A stretch of 64,000 nucleotides of DNA, taken from contig JAWKPC010000023.1 in assembly GCA_041390865.1 (NCBI GenBank), forward strand, positions 6,841 to 70,840. Reading direction: 5' to 3'. The stretch's first letter is position 1, and the number at the start of each line of letters is the position of its first letter. Position numbers and translations under genes: made by a program. Positions 26,587-35,950 of the stretch are shown piece after piece. The stretch is from JAUIIK01 sp041390865. GTDB lineage: Bacteria > Chloroflexota > Chloroflexia > Thermomicrobiales > CFX8. The notes below the pieces were generated by a model. The model was given only the letters and a program-made list of their open reading frames with translations, was not told where the DNA came from and made no database searches.

Positions 26587-27954
26587 ATGTTGAAGCGACT
26601 GATATCGATACTTTTCCTGATCTCCCTGCTCACCCCGGTCCTCGGAGCGATCCCCGCAAGCGCGGCGGAGCCCGATGTCGCCGCCGAGCAGTGGATCATC
26701 GTCGACGGACCGACCGGGACGGTGCTCGCCGCGAACGACCCGGAGACCGAGCGCCCGATGGCCAGCCTGACCAAAGTCATGACCGCCGTCGTCGCCCTCG
26801 AACACGGCCATCTCGACATGCCGGTCACGATCACCCAGGGCGACAAGGTCCCCGAGGCCTCGGCCGGGATTTTCGTCGGCACGACAACGAGCCTGCGGAC
26901 GCTCCTCCACGGCCTGCTGCTGGCCAGCGGCAACGACGCCGCCATGGCGATCGCCCGCGCCGTCGGCGGCAGCGCCGCCTTCGAGAACGACGGCGCACGG
27001 GCCCAGTTCGTGACCTGGTTGAACGAGATAGCCGACGAGCTCGGCATGGACGACACCCACTTCATGAATCCCCACGGACTGGATGCTGACGGTCACTTCA
27101 GCTCGCCGGCTGATCTGGCGATCCTGACCCGCTACGCCCTCAGCCTTCCGGATTTCCGCGAGATCTTCGGCGCCGAGCAGTACAACGCCGAGGGCTATTC
27201 CTTCACCCAGGGCAATCAGCTGCCCTACCTGATCGACAACGTCGTCGGCGGCAAGACCGGCTGGACCGACGGCTGCGGCCGCTGCCTGATCGAAGTCGTC
27301 TGGGCCGGCGGCCGGGAGGTCGTCATCGTCCTGATGGGCTCCAACCTGAGCTGGTACGACGACGCGATGGCGCTCACAGCCTACGCCGAAGGTTTGCCGC
27401 GTCCCGCCGACACCGTCGATCGCGCCTCGACCGTCTTCGACGCTCTCTGGGACCGCACCGACGGCCTCGTCGCGGCCGGCGAGGAGCAGCGCACCTGGCT
27501 CTGGGGCGAAGCGCGCGGCGAGATTATCGAGGATGCGTCGATCGAATCCGGAACAGGAACGCGCTATCTCCGGCTGTTCGACAAGGGCATGATGGAGATC
27601 AACCATCCCTACTCCCGGATGGATAGCGGCTGGTATATCACGCCCGCCCGGTTAGCTGCCGATCTGATCGAGAATGGTGCCCGGATATCCGTCGCTGGCG
27701 ACCTCTCCGGCCACGGACCGGTCTATGCCGATCTCACCTCCGTCCAGTGGCTCCCGCAATCCGAAGGTGTCCAGATCGACCGCTGGCTCTCGTCCGGCGG
27801 CCAGTTCGTCTCCCGAGAGATGGCCGCCTACGACGTCGTCGCCGGACGAACGTCGTCGGAGACAGGCCTCGCGACGGCCTCGGTGTTTGAAACCTACTCC
27901 AGCAGTCCGGCCCGGTCGTCGAGAACGGCGCTGTCTCGACGGCTTGCTCTTTGA
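26587..27954 (+). CDS. Serine-type D-Ala-D-Ala carboxypeptidase (low-molecular-weight PBP)
   Basis: 455 residues from the ATG at 26587, with a signal peptide ending IPASAAEP. Penicillin-binding motifs are SLTK (S60-K63), SGN (114-116) and KTG (223-225), so it should trim the terminal D-Ala from peptidoglycan stem peptides outside the membrane. After the catalytic domain comes a region with YLRLFDKGMMEINHPYSRMD and GWYITPARLAADLIENG that I associate with many secreted Chloroflexota proteins. The frame ends early at 27954. Family text continues in other frames to 28213, so the annotated C-terminus is probably an artefact of a frameshift near 27903. Confidence 0.88.
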   Translation: MLKRLISILFLISLLTPVLGAIPASAAEPDVAAEQWIIVDGPTGTVLAANDPETERPMASLTKVMTAVVALEHGHLDMPVTITQGDKVPEASAGIFVGTTTSLRTLLHGLLLASGNDAAMAIARAVGGSAAFENDGARAQFVTWLNEIADELGMDDTHFMNPHGLDADGHFSSPADLAILTRYALSLPDFREIFGAEQYNAEGYSFTQGNQLPYLIDNVVGGKTGWTDGCGRCLIEVVWAGGREVVIVLMGSNLSWYDDAMALTAYAEGLPRPADTVDRASTVFDALWDRTDGLVAAGEEQRTWLWGEARGEIIEDASIESGTGTRYLRLFDKGMMEINHPYSRMDSGWYITPARLAADLIENGARISVAGDLSGHGPVYADLTSVQWLPQSEGVQIDRWLSSGGQFVSREMAAYDVVAGRTSSETGLATASVFETYSSSPARSSRTALSRRLAL

Positions 27955-28213
27955 CCCGCCGGTGCTCACCATCGGCCTACCGATCACCGAACCGTTCTGG
28001 GTGACGGTCCCCGGAGAACAGCGACTACGTCGACATGCTGGTGCAGTGCTTCGAGCGCCGTTGCCTGACATATACCCCCTCCCACGAGCCGGTTGGCAGG
28101 TCGAGATGAGCAACATCGGGCTCCACTATGAGATGTGGCAGAACGAACCTGCCCGCTTCGCCGAAGTATCCCCGTCCACGCCCCGGGATCATCCTGCCCG
28201 CCAACCCTGGTAG
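27900..28213 (+). pseudogene. Frameshifted C-terminal domain of the D-Ala-D-Ala carboxypeptidase
   Basis: Three frames carry one continuous domain: PPVLTIGLPITEPFWVTVP (27957 on), then DYVDMLVQCFERRCLTYTPS (28023-28082), then GWQVEMSNIGLHYEMWQNEP and onward to a TAG at 28211. This order (ITEPFW, ERRxLTYTP, GWQVE) is the usual C-terminal module of secreted proteins in this group as I know them. At least three indels separate the pieces from the catalytic frame. If repaired, the protein would be about 540 residues. Confidence 0.6.
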
Positions 28214-28674
28214 ATCAACGCGTTTCACGCGGCACCGCTCCCCGGTCCTCACGGACCGGACGCGCTTACCGGCATCCACGATGACCTGCGCTCACCCCTG
28301 GGCATAGACGGAACCTATTCCCCACGTACGCTGGAAGTGAGTCCAATGGAGCCGGGATGAACGCTCTCCGTCACCTGTACCGGCAATGCGACGCATGGCG
28401 ATGGACGTACGCGGCCATGTCGGACGGGAAATCCAGGAAGTCTCCCACATGATTTCGTGTTGCATCCGAACATTCCCAGAGATCGAACCGGCGCCGGCGC
28501 ACCAGGCTGCTTCTGCACAACCGCTTCACCGGACCGCAAGGGGGCGAATCCCTCCCGGCGTCGGGATGCCAGAAAGCTGCATCGAATCGCCGACGACGAT
28601 GTTGAGGGCACGGCTGGGAAGGGCGTGGTCGCCCATTGCCGAACGCGCAGCGGGATCGCGCTCGAAAGTCGGTG
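28214..28674. other. Spacer without a recognised gene, except one short conserved frame
   Basis: 460 bases between the carboxypeptidase and the sirtuin stop. The only notable content is the short minus-strand frame at 28371-28502, which has a relative at 48129-48257. I see no tRNA, terminator with T tract, or promoter that I can support. Confidence 0.4.
28371..28502 (-). CDS. Short ORF A (43 residues), homologous to short ORF B at 48129
   Basis: GTG at 28502 to TGA at 28371. The C-terminal part reads RNHVGDFLDFPSDMAAYVHR then HASHCRYR. The frame at 48129-48257 reads RDHVGGYLNFLSNSVRTYHG then NASHCG. Of about 25 aligned residues 12 are identical and several changes are conservative (D/N, Y/F, N/D), while the DNA is about 76 percent identical by hand alignment over 88 columns. 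The pair therefore looks protein coding. Whether it is a small protein or the tail of a decayed gene is open; I do not recognise the family. Confidence 0.35.
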   Translation of the reverse strand: MRRRRFDLWECSDATRNHVGDFLDFPSDMAAYVHRHASHCRYR

Positions 28675-29484
28675 CTACTCGGCCGCGGCTGGAGCCGTTT
28701 CGAGAACCCGGCTGGAAAGATAGGAGAGCGTCGCGCCTGCCGGCGCTTCCAGACGGTAGTCGGCGTAGGCGTCGAGTGCCGTCTCGCCCATATTGACGAT
28801 CGCCAGAACCGCCCCGGACGCCTTGGCGATCGCCGGCACCCGGGCGGCGGGATTGACCAGCAACGTCGACCCGACGACGAGCATGACGCCGGTCTCTTCC
28901 GCGATCGAAAACGCCAGCTTCAGCTCGTCAACCGGCATCGGTTGCCCGAAGGCGACCGTCCCGTTCTTGACGATCCCGCCGCAAACCGGACAGGGCGGCG
29001 GAGCGTCGTGATCCCCGAACGTATCGAGGAATTCGCCGGTCGGCCAGACCGTGCCGCATTCGGTGCAGCGGACCGTCCGGGTGTTGCCGTGCAGCTCGAC
29101 CAGCCGGTCAGGGTGGGTGCCGGCATCGCGATGGAGGCCGTCGATGTTCTGGGTGATCGTCGCGCCGAGGTAGCCGGCCCGTTCCAGACGCACCAGAGCG
29201 TGATGGGCCTCGTTCGGCTCGACCGGCTCGCGGTTCTCCAGCCGGCTCGGGAGCTCCTCCCACCAGGCCTGGCGCCGCTCCGGATCTTCCATGAACTCCT
29301 CGTACGTGACCGGCTTGGCCGACCCGGTCGTCCAGAGTCCGTTCTTGCCCCGGTAGTCGGGAATTCCCGACTCTGTCGAGACACCCGCGCCGGTGAATGC
29401 CACCAGCGGCAGACGCTCGACGATCATCCCGGCAAGCTCGTCGAGCATCCCCCGGTCATTGTCAGTTAGATTATTGCTCGTCAC
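28675..29484 (-). CDS. NAD-dependent protein deacylase, Sir2 family
   Basis: 269 residues. Sirtuin motifs: GAGVSTESGIPDYRG (NAD binding), TQNIDGLHRDAG, catalytic His in VELHGN, zinc Cys pairs CTEC and CPVC, and VVGSTLLVNPAA. It removes acyl groups from lysines with NAD as co-substrate, giving nicotinamide and O-acyl-ADP-ribose. Length and motifs are normal. It is monocistronic and diverges from the M14 peptidase gene; the 146-bp spacer is AT-rich (GTTATAAAAGAATAC) and probably holds both promoters. Confidence 0.95.
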   Translation of the reverse strand: MTSNNLTDNDRGMLDELAGMIVERLPLVAFTGAGVSTESGIPDYRGKNGLWTTGSAKPVTYEEFMEDPERRQAWWEELPSRLENREPVEPNEAHHALVRLERAGYLGATITQNIDGLHRDAGTHPDRLVELHGNTRTVRCTECGTVWPTGEFLDTFGDHDAPPPCPVCGGIVKNGTVAFGQPMPVDELKLAFSIAEETGVMLVVGSTLLVNPAARVPAIAKASGAVLAIVNMGETALDAYADYRLEAPAGATLSYLSSRVLETAPAAAE

Positions 29485-29630
29485 GTTTCACCTGAAGTTT
29501 CTGATTTCATGTAGTTATAAAAGAATACTCCCCCAAGCCTACGCCATCGCGCAATCCCTTGTATCCGGGGCTGCGTTAGACTACCCGGCGGTGCAAGTGA
29601 CCGTTCGAGCGAGACTTCGGGGGCCGCGAG

Positions 29631-32140
29631 ATGAGCGACAGAACCATACCGACGACAGAGGACGTGCTTGGCTACAGGATGGGCACGGCTCGACGCCTCC
29701 CGAGCTGGGCGGAGATTGTCTCCTATTACGAACAACTGGCGGCTGCGTCAGACCGGGTCGAGATCGAAGTCATCGGCGAGACCACCCAGGGACGCCCCTA
29801 CATCGCCGTCCACATCTCGTCAGCTGAGAATCTCGGCAACCGGGACCGGCTTCGCGAATCCCTCGCACGGCTCTGGGACCCGCGCACGTCGGGCCAGCAG
29901 GCGCTTGACGACGTCATCGAAGCGGCCAGGTAACCGCCTTCCTCCTCTGCTCCCAGCACTCCTCCGAGATCGGCGCATGCCTGATGTCGCTTGAGATCGC
30001 CCATGACCTCGCCGGCAAGGACGACCCCGAAACCCGAGAGATCCTCGACAACGTCGTCACGGTCATCATTCCGAGCCACAATCCCGACGGCCACGACATG
30101 GAAGTCGAGTGGTACAAGCGCTGGCTGGACACCGAGTACGAGGGCCAGCCGATGCCCTGGCTCTACCACCAGTACGTTGGCCACGACAATAACCGTGATT
30201 GGTTCATGCTGACCCAGCCGGAGACTCGTCATTATGTCCAGCTACACAACCGGGAACACCCGCAGATGGTCTTCGACATGCACCAGATGTACCGGGACGG
30301 CGCGCGCTTCATGGTTCCGCCCTTCATCGACCCGCTCGACCCGAATCAGGACCCGATCATCCAGCAGGGCTTTGCCGACCTCGGCACATATATCGCGGCC
30401 CGCATGACCGCCGAAGGTCTCGCCGGCGTCGCGACGAACATCATCTTCGACAACTACTCCCCCTCGCTCGCCTACGGCAACTACCACGGCAGCGTCGATC
30501 TCCTCTCGGAAGCGGCCAGCGTCAAGTTGGCAACGCCGGTCCAGGTGAAGAAGAAGGAGTTCAGCAACGAGCGCGGCTTCGAACCGGCCAGGCGCGCCTG
30601 GAACCACCCGATGCCCTGGGAAGGCGGCGAGTGGACGCTCCAGGAGATCGTCGAATACGACCGCGTCGCCGCCCTTGCCTTTCTGGAGCACGCCGCACGC
30701 AACCGCCGCCAGTGGCTCCGGAACTACTACCGGGTGAACCATCGCGTCGTGACCGACGACAAGGCACCCCGCGCCTATGTCATCCCGGAGAAACAGAACG
30801 ACCCGATCACGACCTACGAGCTGCTGGAAACGCTCCACGCCGGCGCCGTCGAGATCGAGCGTGCCACCTCGGAGTTCAGCGCCGATGATGTCCGCTATCC
30901 GGCCGGCACCTACCTGATCCGTCTCAACCAGCCCGCCGGACGCTACGCCAAGACATTGCTCGAGATCCAGCAGTACCCGGACATCCGCCAGTACCCCGGC
31001 GGCCCACCGGCACCGCCCTACGACATCACTGGCCACACACTTGGCCTCCAGATGGGCGTCAAGGTCATCGAAGTCAAGCAGCCCATCGAGGCCGAGACGG
31101 AACCATACGAGCCGTCTCTCGCTCCCGGGCGTATCCAGGGCCAGGGACACAACGGATATCTGATCTCCGGGCAGGCAAACGCCTCGTTCATCGCCATGAA
31201 CCGGCTCCTGAAGGCCGGCTTCGTCGTCCATCGCGCCGCCGAGACGATTGTGGAGCACGATATGCCGGCCGGGACGTTTATCGTCCTCCGTCGCGGCGAT
31301 CCCCGTAATCTCCTGGAAGAAGTCGCCGCCACGACCGGTATCGATGTCGTCGGGATCGATGGCCACCTCGACACCGCGACGTTCTCCCAGCAGCGCCCGC
31401 GAATCGGCATCTACTGCTCCTGGCAGGCCAACATCGACGAGGGCTGGGTGCGCTGGATCCTCGAGCAGTACGCATTCGACTACGCGACACTGCACGATGC
31501 GGACGTCAAGCAGGGGAATCTCTCAGAACGCTTCGACGCGATCATCCTGCCGCACCAGACCGCGAAAGCGATCCACGAGGGCATACCGGAGAAAAACAAG
31601 TACGACGAGAAGTATCCGCCAGAGTACACCGGCGGTCTCGGAGATGTCGGCGCGATGGCGCTGCGCGACTTCGTCGAGAGCGGCGGAACGCTGATTGCGC
31701 TGGATCAGGCCGGAGACTACGCCAAGGACCACCTCTATCTCCCGGTCCGCAATATCGTCGAGAATGTGAAGCAGGAGGAGTTCTACTGCCCCGGTTCGCT
31801 GCTCCGGCTCGTCGTCGATACTCACCACCCGCTCGGCTTCGGCATGCAGCGCGACGAGGTCGCGACGTTCGTCCGCAGCCCGGTCTACGAGCTGGTCGAC
31901 CGGAGTGCCGGATCGGTCGCCGCCCGGTATTCGACGAACCGCCCGAAGCTCAGCGGCTGGATCCTCGGCGAGGAGAAGCTGGCGGGCAAGCCTGCCGTCA
32001 TAGAGTTGCCGGTCCGGCGCGGCAAGGTCATCCTCATCGGATTCCGGGCGCAATTCCGCGCCCAGGCGAGAGGCACCTACCGGATACTCTTCAACGCCAT
32101 CGCCCGCTCGACCCAGACACCGAGCCGCGTGCGGCTGTAA
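29631..32140 (+). CDS. M14-family zinc carboxypeptidase, one frameshift near 29930
   Basis: ATG at 29631 after GGGGGCCGCGAG. The first frame (to 29933) gives the N-terminal part of an M14 domain ending DDVIEAAR. One base off, the reading continues VTAFLLCSQHSSEIGACLMS, containing the zinc motif HxxE (HSSE), then VIIPSHNPDGHDMEVEWYKR and FDMHQMYRDGARFMVPPF. The total length is 2 modulo 3, i.e. one base short. The repaired protein would be about 836 residues, with a long C-terminal part that looks like a class I glutamine-amidotransferase-like fold (RPRIGIYCSWQANIDEGWVR). There is no clear signal peptide. Such M14 proteins cleave C-terminal residues from peptides; the substrate is unknown. Confidence 0.87.
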
Positions 32141-32240
32141 CGGATGCGCCCGGGTGCCGGGAAACCACGATGAGCATCCCCGTTCAGGCATGAACGTGAC
32201 GGGCGACGCATTGCAGCCAGACGTAATCCCAGGCTGACCG

Positions 32241-33185
32241 CTAGCCCTCGGCGCTGCTCCGGGTCGTCACTCCCGGGACGAAGCGCACCAGTAGATTCCG
32301 GGGGAAGGTCGCGATCATGACTCCCGCTATAACGAGAAGGCCACCGACGATGGCGAAAGCCGAGAGGCTCTCGCCAAGCAGGATGACGCTGCTTACGGCT
32401 CCAAAGACTGGCACGAGATACAGATAGATACCGGCATTCGTGGCCCTGCCGAGTGACAGCCCGACGTTGAAGAGAATCGGCGCAAAGACGCTTGCCCCGG
32501 CCGCCAGCAGGATGGCCGCCAGCCACCCCTCGAAGCCCAAAGAGCCCATCGCCGCCCCGAAGCCGTCAGCGCCGAACGGCGCAACGAACGGCAACGCCGC
32601 AGTCGTCCCGATCATCGCGACCGCCGGCCCCGGCAGCTTTTCCCCAAGATGCGGCTTGGCGGTCACGGTGTACGACGCGTAGGCGAGCGCCGCCGCCAGC
32701 ACCAGACCGCAACCGAACAGATAGCGGCCGGACAGGGTCAGTCCGGTCGAGCCGGCGAAGGCGACCAGAGTCGTTCCCGTCAGCGCGACGGCAAGTCCGG
32801 CGATCATCCGGCGCGAGACCGACTCGCCCAGGAAGAGAGCCGCCATCAAGGCCGTGAATCCGGGCTGCATCCCGAGCAGCAGCGCCGCGATGCCTCCCTC
32901 GATGATGTTGATGCCGAAGGCGAGCGGGACGTTGAACCCGAGCACGCCGAACAGCCCCAGCCCGAGCGCCAGCGGCATATCTCTCCGCGATGGGAAGCGG
33001 GGCCGGAAGACGCCAACGATGGCGGCAGAGAGGATTCCACCACCGACGAAGCGCCAGAGCAAAATATGCTCCGGGCTGAACGACGCGTCGACAAGATAAC
33101 GCGTCGACGTTGGCGTCAACCCCCACATGCTAACGGCGCCGAGCAAAGCGAGCGGTGCCGCCCAGTTCGGGGAGATCGACTTCAA
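32241..33185 (-). CDS. EamA-family (DMT superfamily) transporter
   Basis: 314 residues with about ten hydrophobic helices in two EamA repeats: LALLGAVSMWGLTPTSTRYL... in the first half and GCGLVLAAALAYASYTVTAK... in the second. GMQPGFTALMAALFLGE and LVPVFGAVSSVILLGESLS are the repeat-end motifs. It probably exports or imports a small metabolite. Its ATG overlaps the stop of the preceding membrane protein by 4 nt, so it is the last gene of the four-gene minus-strand operon starting at 35864. It converges with the M14 gene, with no strong terminator between. Confidence 0.9.
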   Translation of the reverse strand: MKSISPNWAAPLALLGAVSMWGLTPTSTRYLVDASFSPEHILLWRFVGGGILSAAIVGVFRPRFPSRRDMPLALGLGLFGVLGFNVPLAFGINIIEGGIAALLLGMQPGFTALMAALFLGESVSRRMIAGLAVALTGTTLVAFAGSTGLTLSGRYLFGCGLVLAAALAYASYTVTAKPHLGEKLPGPAVAMIGTTAALPFVAPFGADGFGAAMGSLGFEGWLAAILLAAGASVFAPILFNVGLSLGRATNAGIYLYLVPVFGAVSSVILLGESLSAFAIVGGLLVIAGVMIATFPRNLLVRFVPGVTTRSSAEG

Positions 33186-33589
33186 ACAGGCTTCCGGGTT
33201 TCGAACCAGCCCTGCTCCGCCATGAGATCGGTTAGCAGCGGGATCTCGACCAGTCCGTCATTGGTGTAGGCCATGTAGCCGAAGTAGAGACCGATCGGTG
33301 TCGGCACCAGAAACAGTACCCAGAGCACGAGACCGAGAATCCCGAGCGTCGCGATCGTCAGGCAGAGATAGATGACGCCGGCGACCGTGAAGTAGGCAAA
33401 CGACGCAACGCCGAAGCCGATCCCCTGCACCGCATGGTCCTTCAGCAGCGGCTTCGACTTCGTCTCGTTCATCAACGCGACAACGATGGCAACGATCAGA
33501 AACACGTACCCGAGCGCCGCCAGCATCCGGTCGTTGGAGTCAAGGGTGAAGTGCTCTGGAGATGGACCAGAAGCCGGCGGCAGTGCCAT
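33182..33589 (-). CDS. DUF4870/Tic20-like small membrane protein
   Basis: 135 residues with three or four hydrophobic helices (LAALGYVFLIVAIVVALM, GVASFAYFTVAGVIYLCL, LGILGLVLWVLFLVPTPIGL). KSKPLLKDHAVQGIGFGVAS is typical of the DUF4870/TIC20-like family. No biochemical role is established. It starts 6 nt after YceI and overlaps the EamA gene by 4 nt. Confidence 0.75.
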   Translation of the reverse strand: MALPPASGPSPEHFTLDSNDRMLAALGYVFLIVAIVVALMNETKSKPLLKDHAVQGIGFGVASFAYFTVAGVIYLCLTIATLGILGLVLWVLFLVPTPIGLYFGYMAYTNDGLVEIPLLTDLMAEQGWFETRKPV

Positions 33590-33594
33590 GCTCG

Positions 33595-34149
33595 CTATTC
33601 TTCCTTTGGATTCACGCTCGTGTACATCGCGAGTTCGACGATGTCCGAGAGACTGAATCCGCCGCCGGGGAGCGGAGTCCCCTGGCTCATCCCGAAATCC
33701 GTGCGCCTGATCTTCGCCTTCGCGGTAAACGCGCCCCGGTAGGAATCATTTGGCGTCCGCTGAATGCCCTCGAACACGGTGTCGAAGGCGACCTCGTTGG
33801 TGATTCCTCGCATCGTCAGGTCGCCGGTCACCAGGAACGTTCCATCCGCCTTGGGCTGGACGCTCGTGCTCACGAATGTAGCGGTCGGGAATTTCTCGAC
33901 GTCGAAAAATCTCTCGCCCCGAAGCGCGTCGTCGCGTCCGGCGTTGTGGCTCTCGATCGTGCTCATGTCGATCTCAGCCCGCACCCGGGCGTCCGCGACA
34001 TGGTCGGGATCGAAGTGAATCTCGCCGCTCACGCCGGAGAAACCGCCCTTGACTGTCGATACTTTCATATGCCGGACAGCGAACTCGAACATGGAGTGAA
34101 CGCCGTCGATCTTCCACTCCGTAATCTTCTGGCTTGTCTTCGCACTCAT
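33595..34149 (-). CDS. YceI-family lipid-binding-like protein
   Basis: 184 residues. WKIDGVHSMFEFAVRHMKVS, GGFSGVSGEIHFDP, FDVEKFPTATFVST and GDLTMRGITNEVAF are the YceI lipocalin-like signatures. There is no signal peptide, so this is a cytoplasmic member. YceI proteins bind polyisoprenoids or other amphiphiles. It overlaps the ThDP enzyme gene by 4 nt (ATGA) and is translated in the same operon. Confidence 0.93.
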   Translation of the reverse strand: MSAKTSQKITEWKIDGVHSMFEFAVRHMKVSTVKGGFSGVSGEIHFDPDHVADARVRAEIDMSTIESHNAGRDDALRGERFFDVEKFPTATFVSTSVQPKADGTFLVTGDLTMRGITNEVAFDTVFEGIQRTPNDSYRGAFTAKAKIRRTDFGMSQGTPLPGGGFSLSDIVELAMYTSVNPKEE

Positions 34150-35864
34150 GAATGGGAGTCCTCGCGATACATCTCCAGCGCCCGATCAAAATTGTAGCTA
34201 GGGAAATCAAAGTCGCAACGAGCGTCGATAACGAAGATCACGTCGCTCTTGAAACCCCGTTCGAGCGCCTCGCGCATCTGCTCCGGCTCGTCAACCCGCA
34301 TCCCGTCACCCCCGAAGGACCGAGAGAACGCGACGAAATCGGGGCCATCCAACCCGGTGTTGCTCACCCGTCCATAGGCACTACGCTGCATTCCGACGAT
34401 CATCCCGTACTGCCGGTCATTCAGAATAATGACAACCGGATTGATGCCGCATTCGACGGCCGTCGAAAAGTCGGCGCTGGCCATGAGGAAACACCCGTCG
34501 CCAGTGACGCAGGCGACGCGCTTCTCCGGCTCGGCAAGCTTCGCCGCCATCGCACCCGGCAGGCCAAACCCCATCGCGCCCCAGTAACCCTCGGGAACGA
34601 ATGTCGTCCGGTTCCGGGTCTCGACCAGCAGACGAGACCACTGGTTGTGCTCGCCGATATCTCCCATGACGATCGTGTCGTCGTCGACGAAGTCACGGAG
34701 AGTTTCGAGGGCGACTCCGTAGTGCATCGGTCGCCGCTGTCCATACTCGGCATAAACCCAGGACATTACTGCCTTTCGCAGTTCCTCCTTGCCATCGCTG
34801 AGTCTGGTTCGCAATTCCTCGGAACGTTCCCGCTGCTGATCGCCCGCCGCCTCGATCAATTGATTCAGGGCTGTCTTGACATGGGCCACCGCTCCGAATG
34901 CCGAACGCGAGTCTGGTAACTCACCTTCGTTCCCGAGCCAGATGCCACCGACCGGCGCCCCGGTCGATTCGAAGATCCGGTCAGCATGACCCGTGCCACC
35001 GCGCTCGCCGACGACGAAAATGAGATCCGCTTCACTGGCGATGTCCCGCTGCATCGGCGACAGCTGATAGAGCGAGTGCTGTCCGGTCGAGAGTGGATGG
35101 ATGTCCGGCAGGCTCCCGGAAGCATCGCCACCGAGGATGACCGGCGCTTCGAGCAGTTCGGCGAGTTCGGCGAGCTCGTCGTGGGCGAATGTCGCCTTGA
35201 CCCCTTTGCCGGCCCAGATCACCGGCTTCTCGCTTTCCCGAATCCGGCTGACGATCTCGTCGAGTTCCGACCGCTCGAGGCTCGTGTCATCCCGGGTAGC
35301 CGGCCTATAGACCGGGATTTCCGTGGCGTCGCCGCTCAGGACGTTCTGCGGGATCTCGATATGAACCGGCCCGGGCCGGTCGGACGTCGCGATCCGGAAC
35401 GCCTCGGCAAACACGGCTGGAATATCCTCAGCTCGCTCGATCGCGACGCTCCACTTGGTGACTTCCTCGAACATCGGCAGCAGGAACGCATCCCGATCAA
35501 CGCCGTGGAACGATTCGTAGCTCGCGCCGCGCGGCACGGCGCCGCTGATATGGATCAGCGGCGAAGCAGCCATGTAGGCCTGCGCAACACCGGTGAGTGA
35601 GTTCGTCGCTCCCGGACCGGCCGTTACCAGGCAGACCCCCGGCTTCCCGGTGATCCGGCCGTAGGCGTCGGCCATGCCGCTGGCGGTCGTCTCGTGCTTG
35701 ACCGTGATGTGGCGTATCTCTGGCGCGTCCACTAGCGCATCGTAAAGCTCGACGACGTGGGAACCGACGAGCCCGAACACGAACTCGACCCCCTCGGCCT
35801 TCAGAGCCGCCACGACGGCGTCACCGGCCCGTTGCTTAACACTGGACTCCGCTATTGCTGTCAT
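34146..35864 (-). CDS. Thiamine-diphosphate enzyme, acetolactate-synthase-like
   Basis: 572 residues; ATG at 35864 follows GGAGGTTG. The three ThDP-enzyme domains are present: N-terminal with the catalytic Glu in TVKHETTASGMADAYGRITG, a central domain (VIWAGKGVKATFAHDELAEL), and the C-terminal domain with the ThDP motif GDGCFLMASADFSTAVE...ILN. It resembles large subunits of acetolactate synthase, but no small subunit or branched-chain genes are nearby. It may be another 2-keto-acid decarboxylase, carboligase or a benzoylformate-type enzyme. It leads the operon ThDP enzyme - YceI - DUF4870 - EamA and diverges from the flavoprotein at 35951. Confidence 0.9.
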   Translation of the reverse strand: MTAIAESSVKQRAGDAVVAALKAEGVEFVFGLVGSHVVELYDALVDAPEIRHITVKHETTASGMADAYGRITGKPGVCLVTAGPGATNSLTGVAQAYMAASPLIHISGAVPRGASYESFHGVDRDAFLLPMFEEVTKWSVAIERAEDIPAVFAEAFRIATSDRPGPVHIEIPQNVLSGDATEIPVYRPATRDDTSLERSELDEIVSRIRESEKPVIWAGKGVKATFAHDELAELAELLEAPVILGGDASGSLPDIHPLSTGQHSLYQLSPMQRDIASEADLIFVVGERGGTGHADRIFESTGAPVGGIWLGNEGELPDSRSAFGAVAHVKTALNQLIEAAGDQQRERSEELRTRLSDGKEELRKAVMSWVYAEYGQRRPMHYGVALETLRDFVDDDTIVMGDIGEHNQWSRLLVETRNRTTFVPEGYWGAMGFGLPGAMAAKLAEPEKRVACVTGDGCFLMASADFSTAVECGINPVVIILNDRQYGMIVGMQRSAYGRVSNTGLDGPDFVAFSRSFGGDGMRVDEPEQMREALERGFKSDVIFVIDARCDFDFPSYNFDRALEMYREDSHS

Positions 35865-35950
35865 CGTTCAACCTCCATTTCTCTCCCATGCCGGGACACG
35901 GTACCATGCCGGCGGCGGATCTCGAACGATGGAGACGAGGAACTCAGGCG

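Noticed and set aside
26479..27606. 375-codon minus-strand frame
   Set aside because: It is antisense to the D-Ala-D-Ala carboxypeptidase, whose catalytic motifs identify the real coding strand.
30242..31495. 417-codon minus-strand frame
   Set aside because: It is antisense to the M14 peptidase; no family resemblance.
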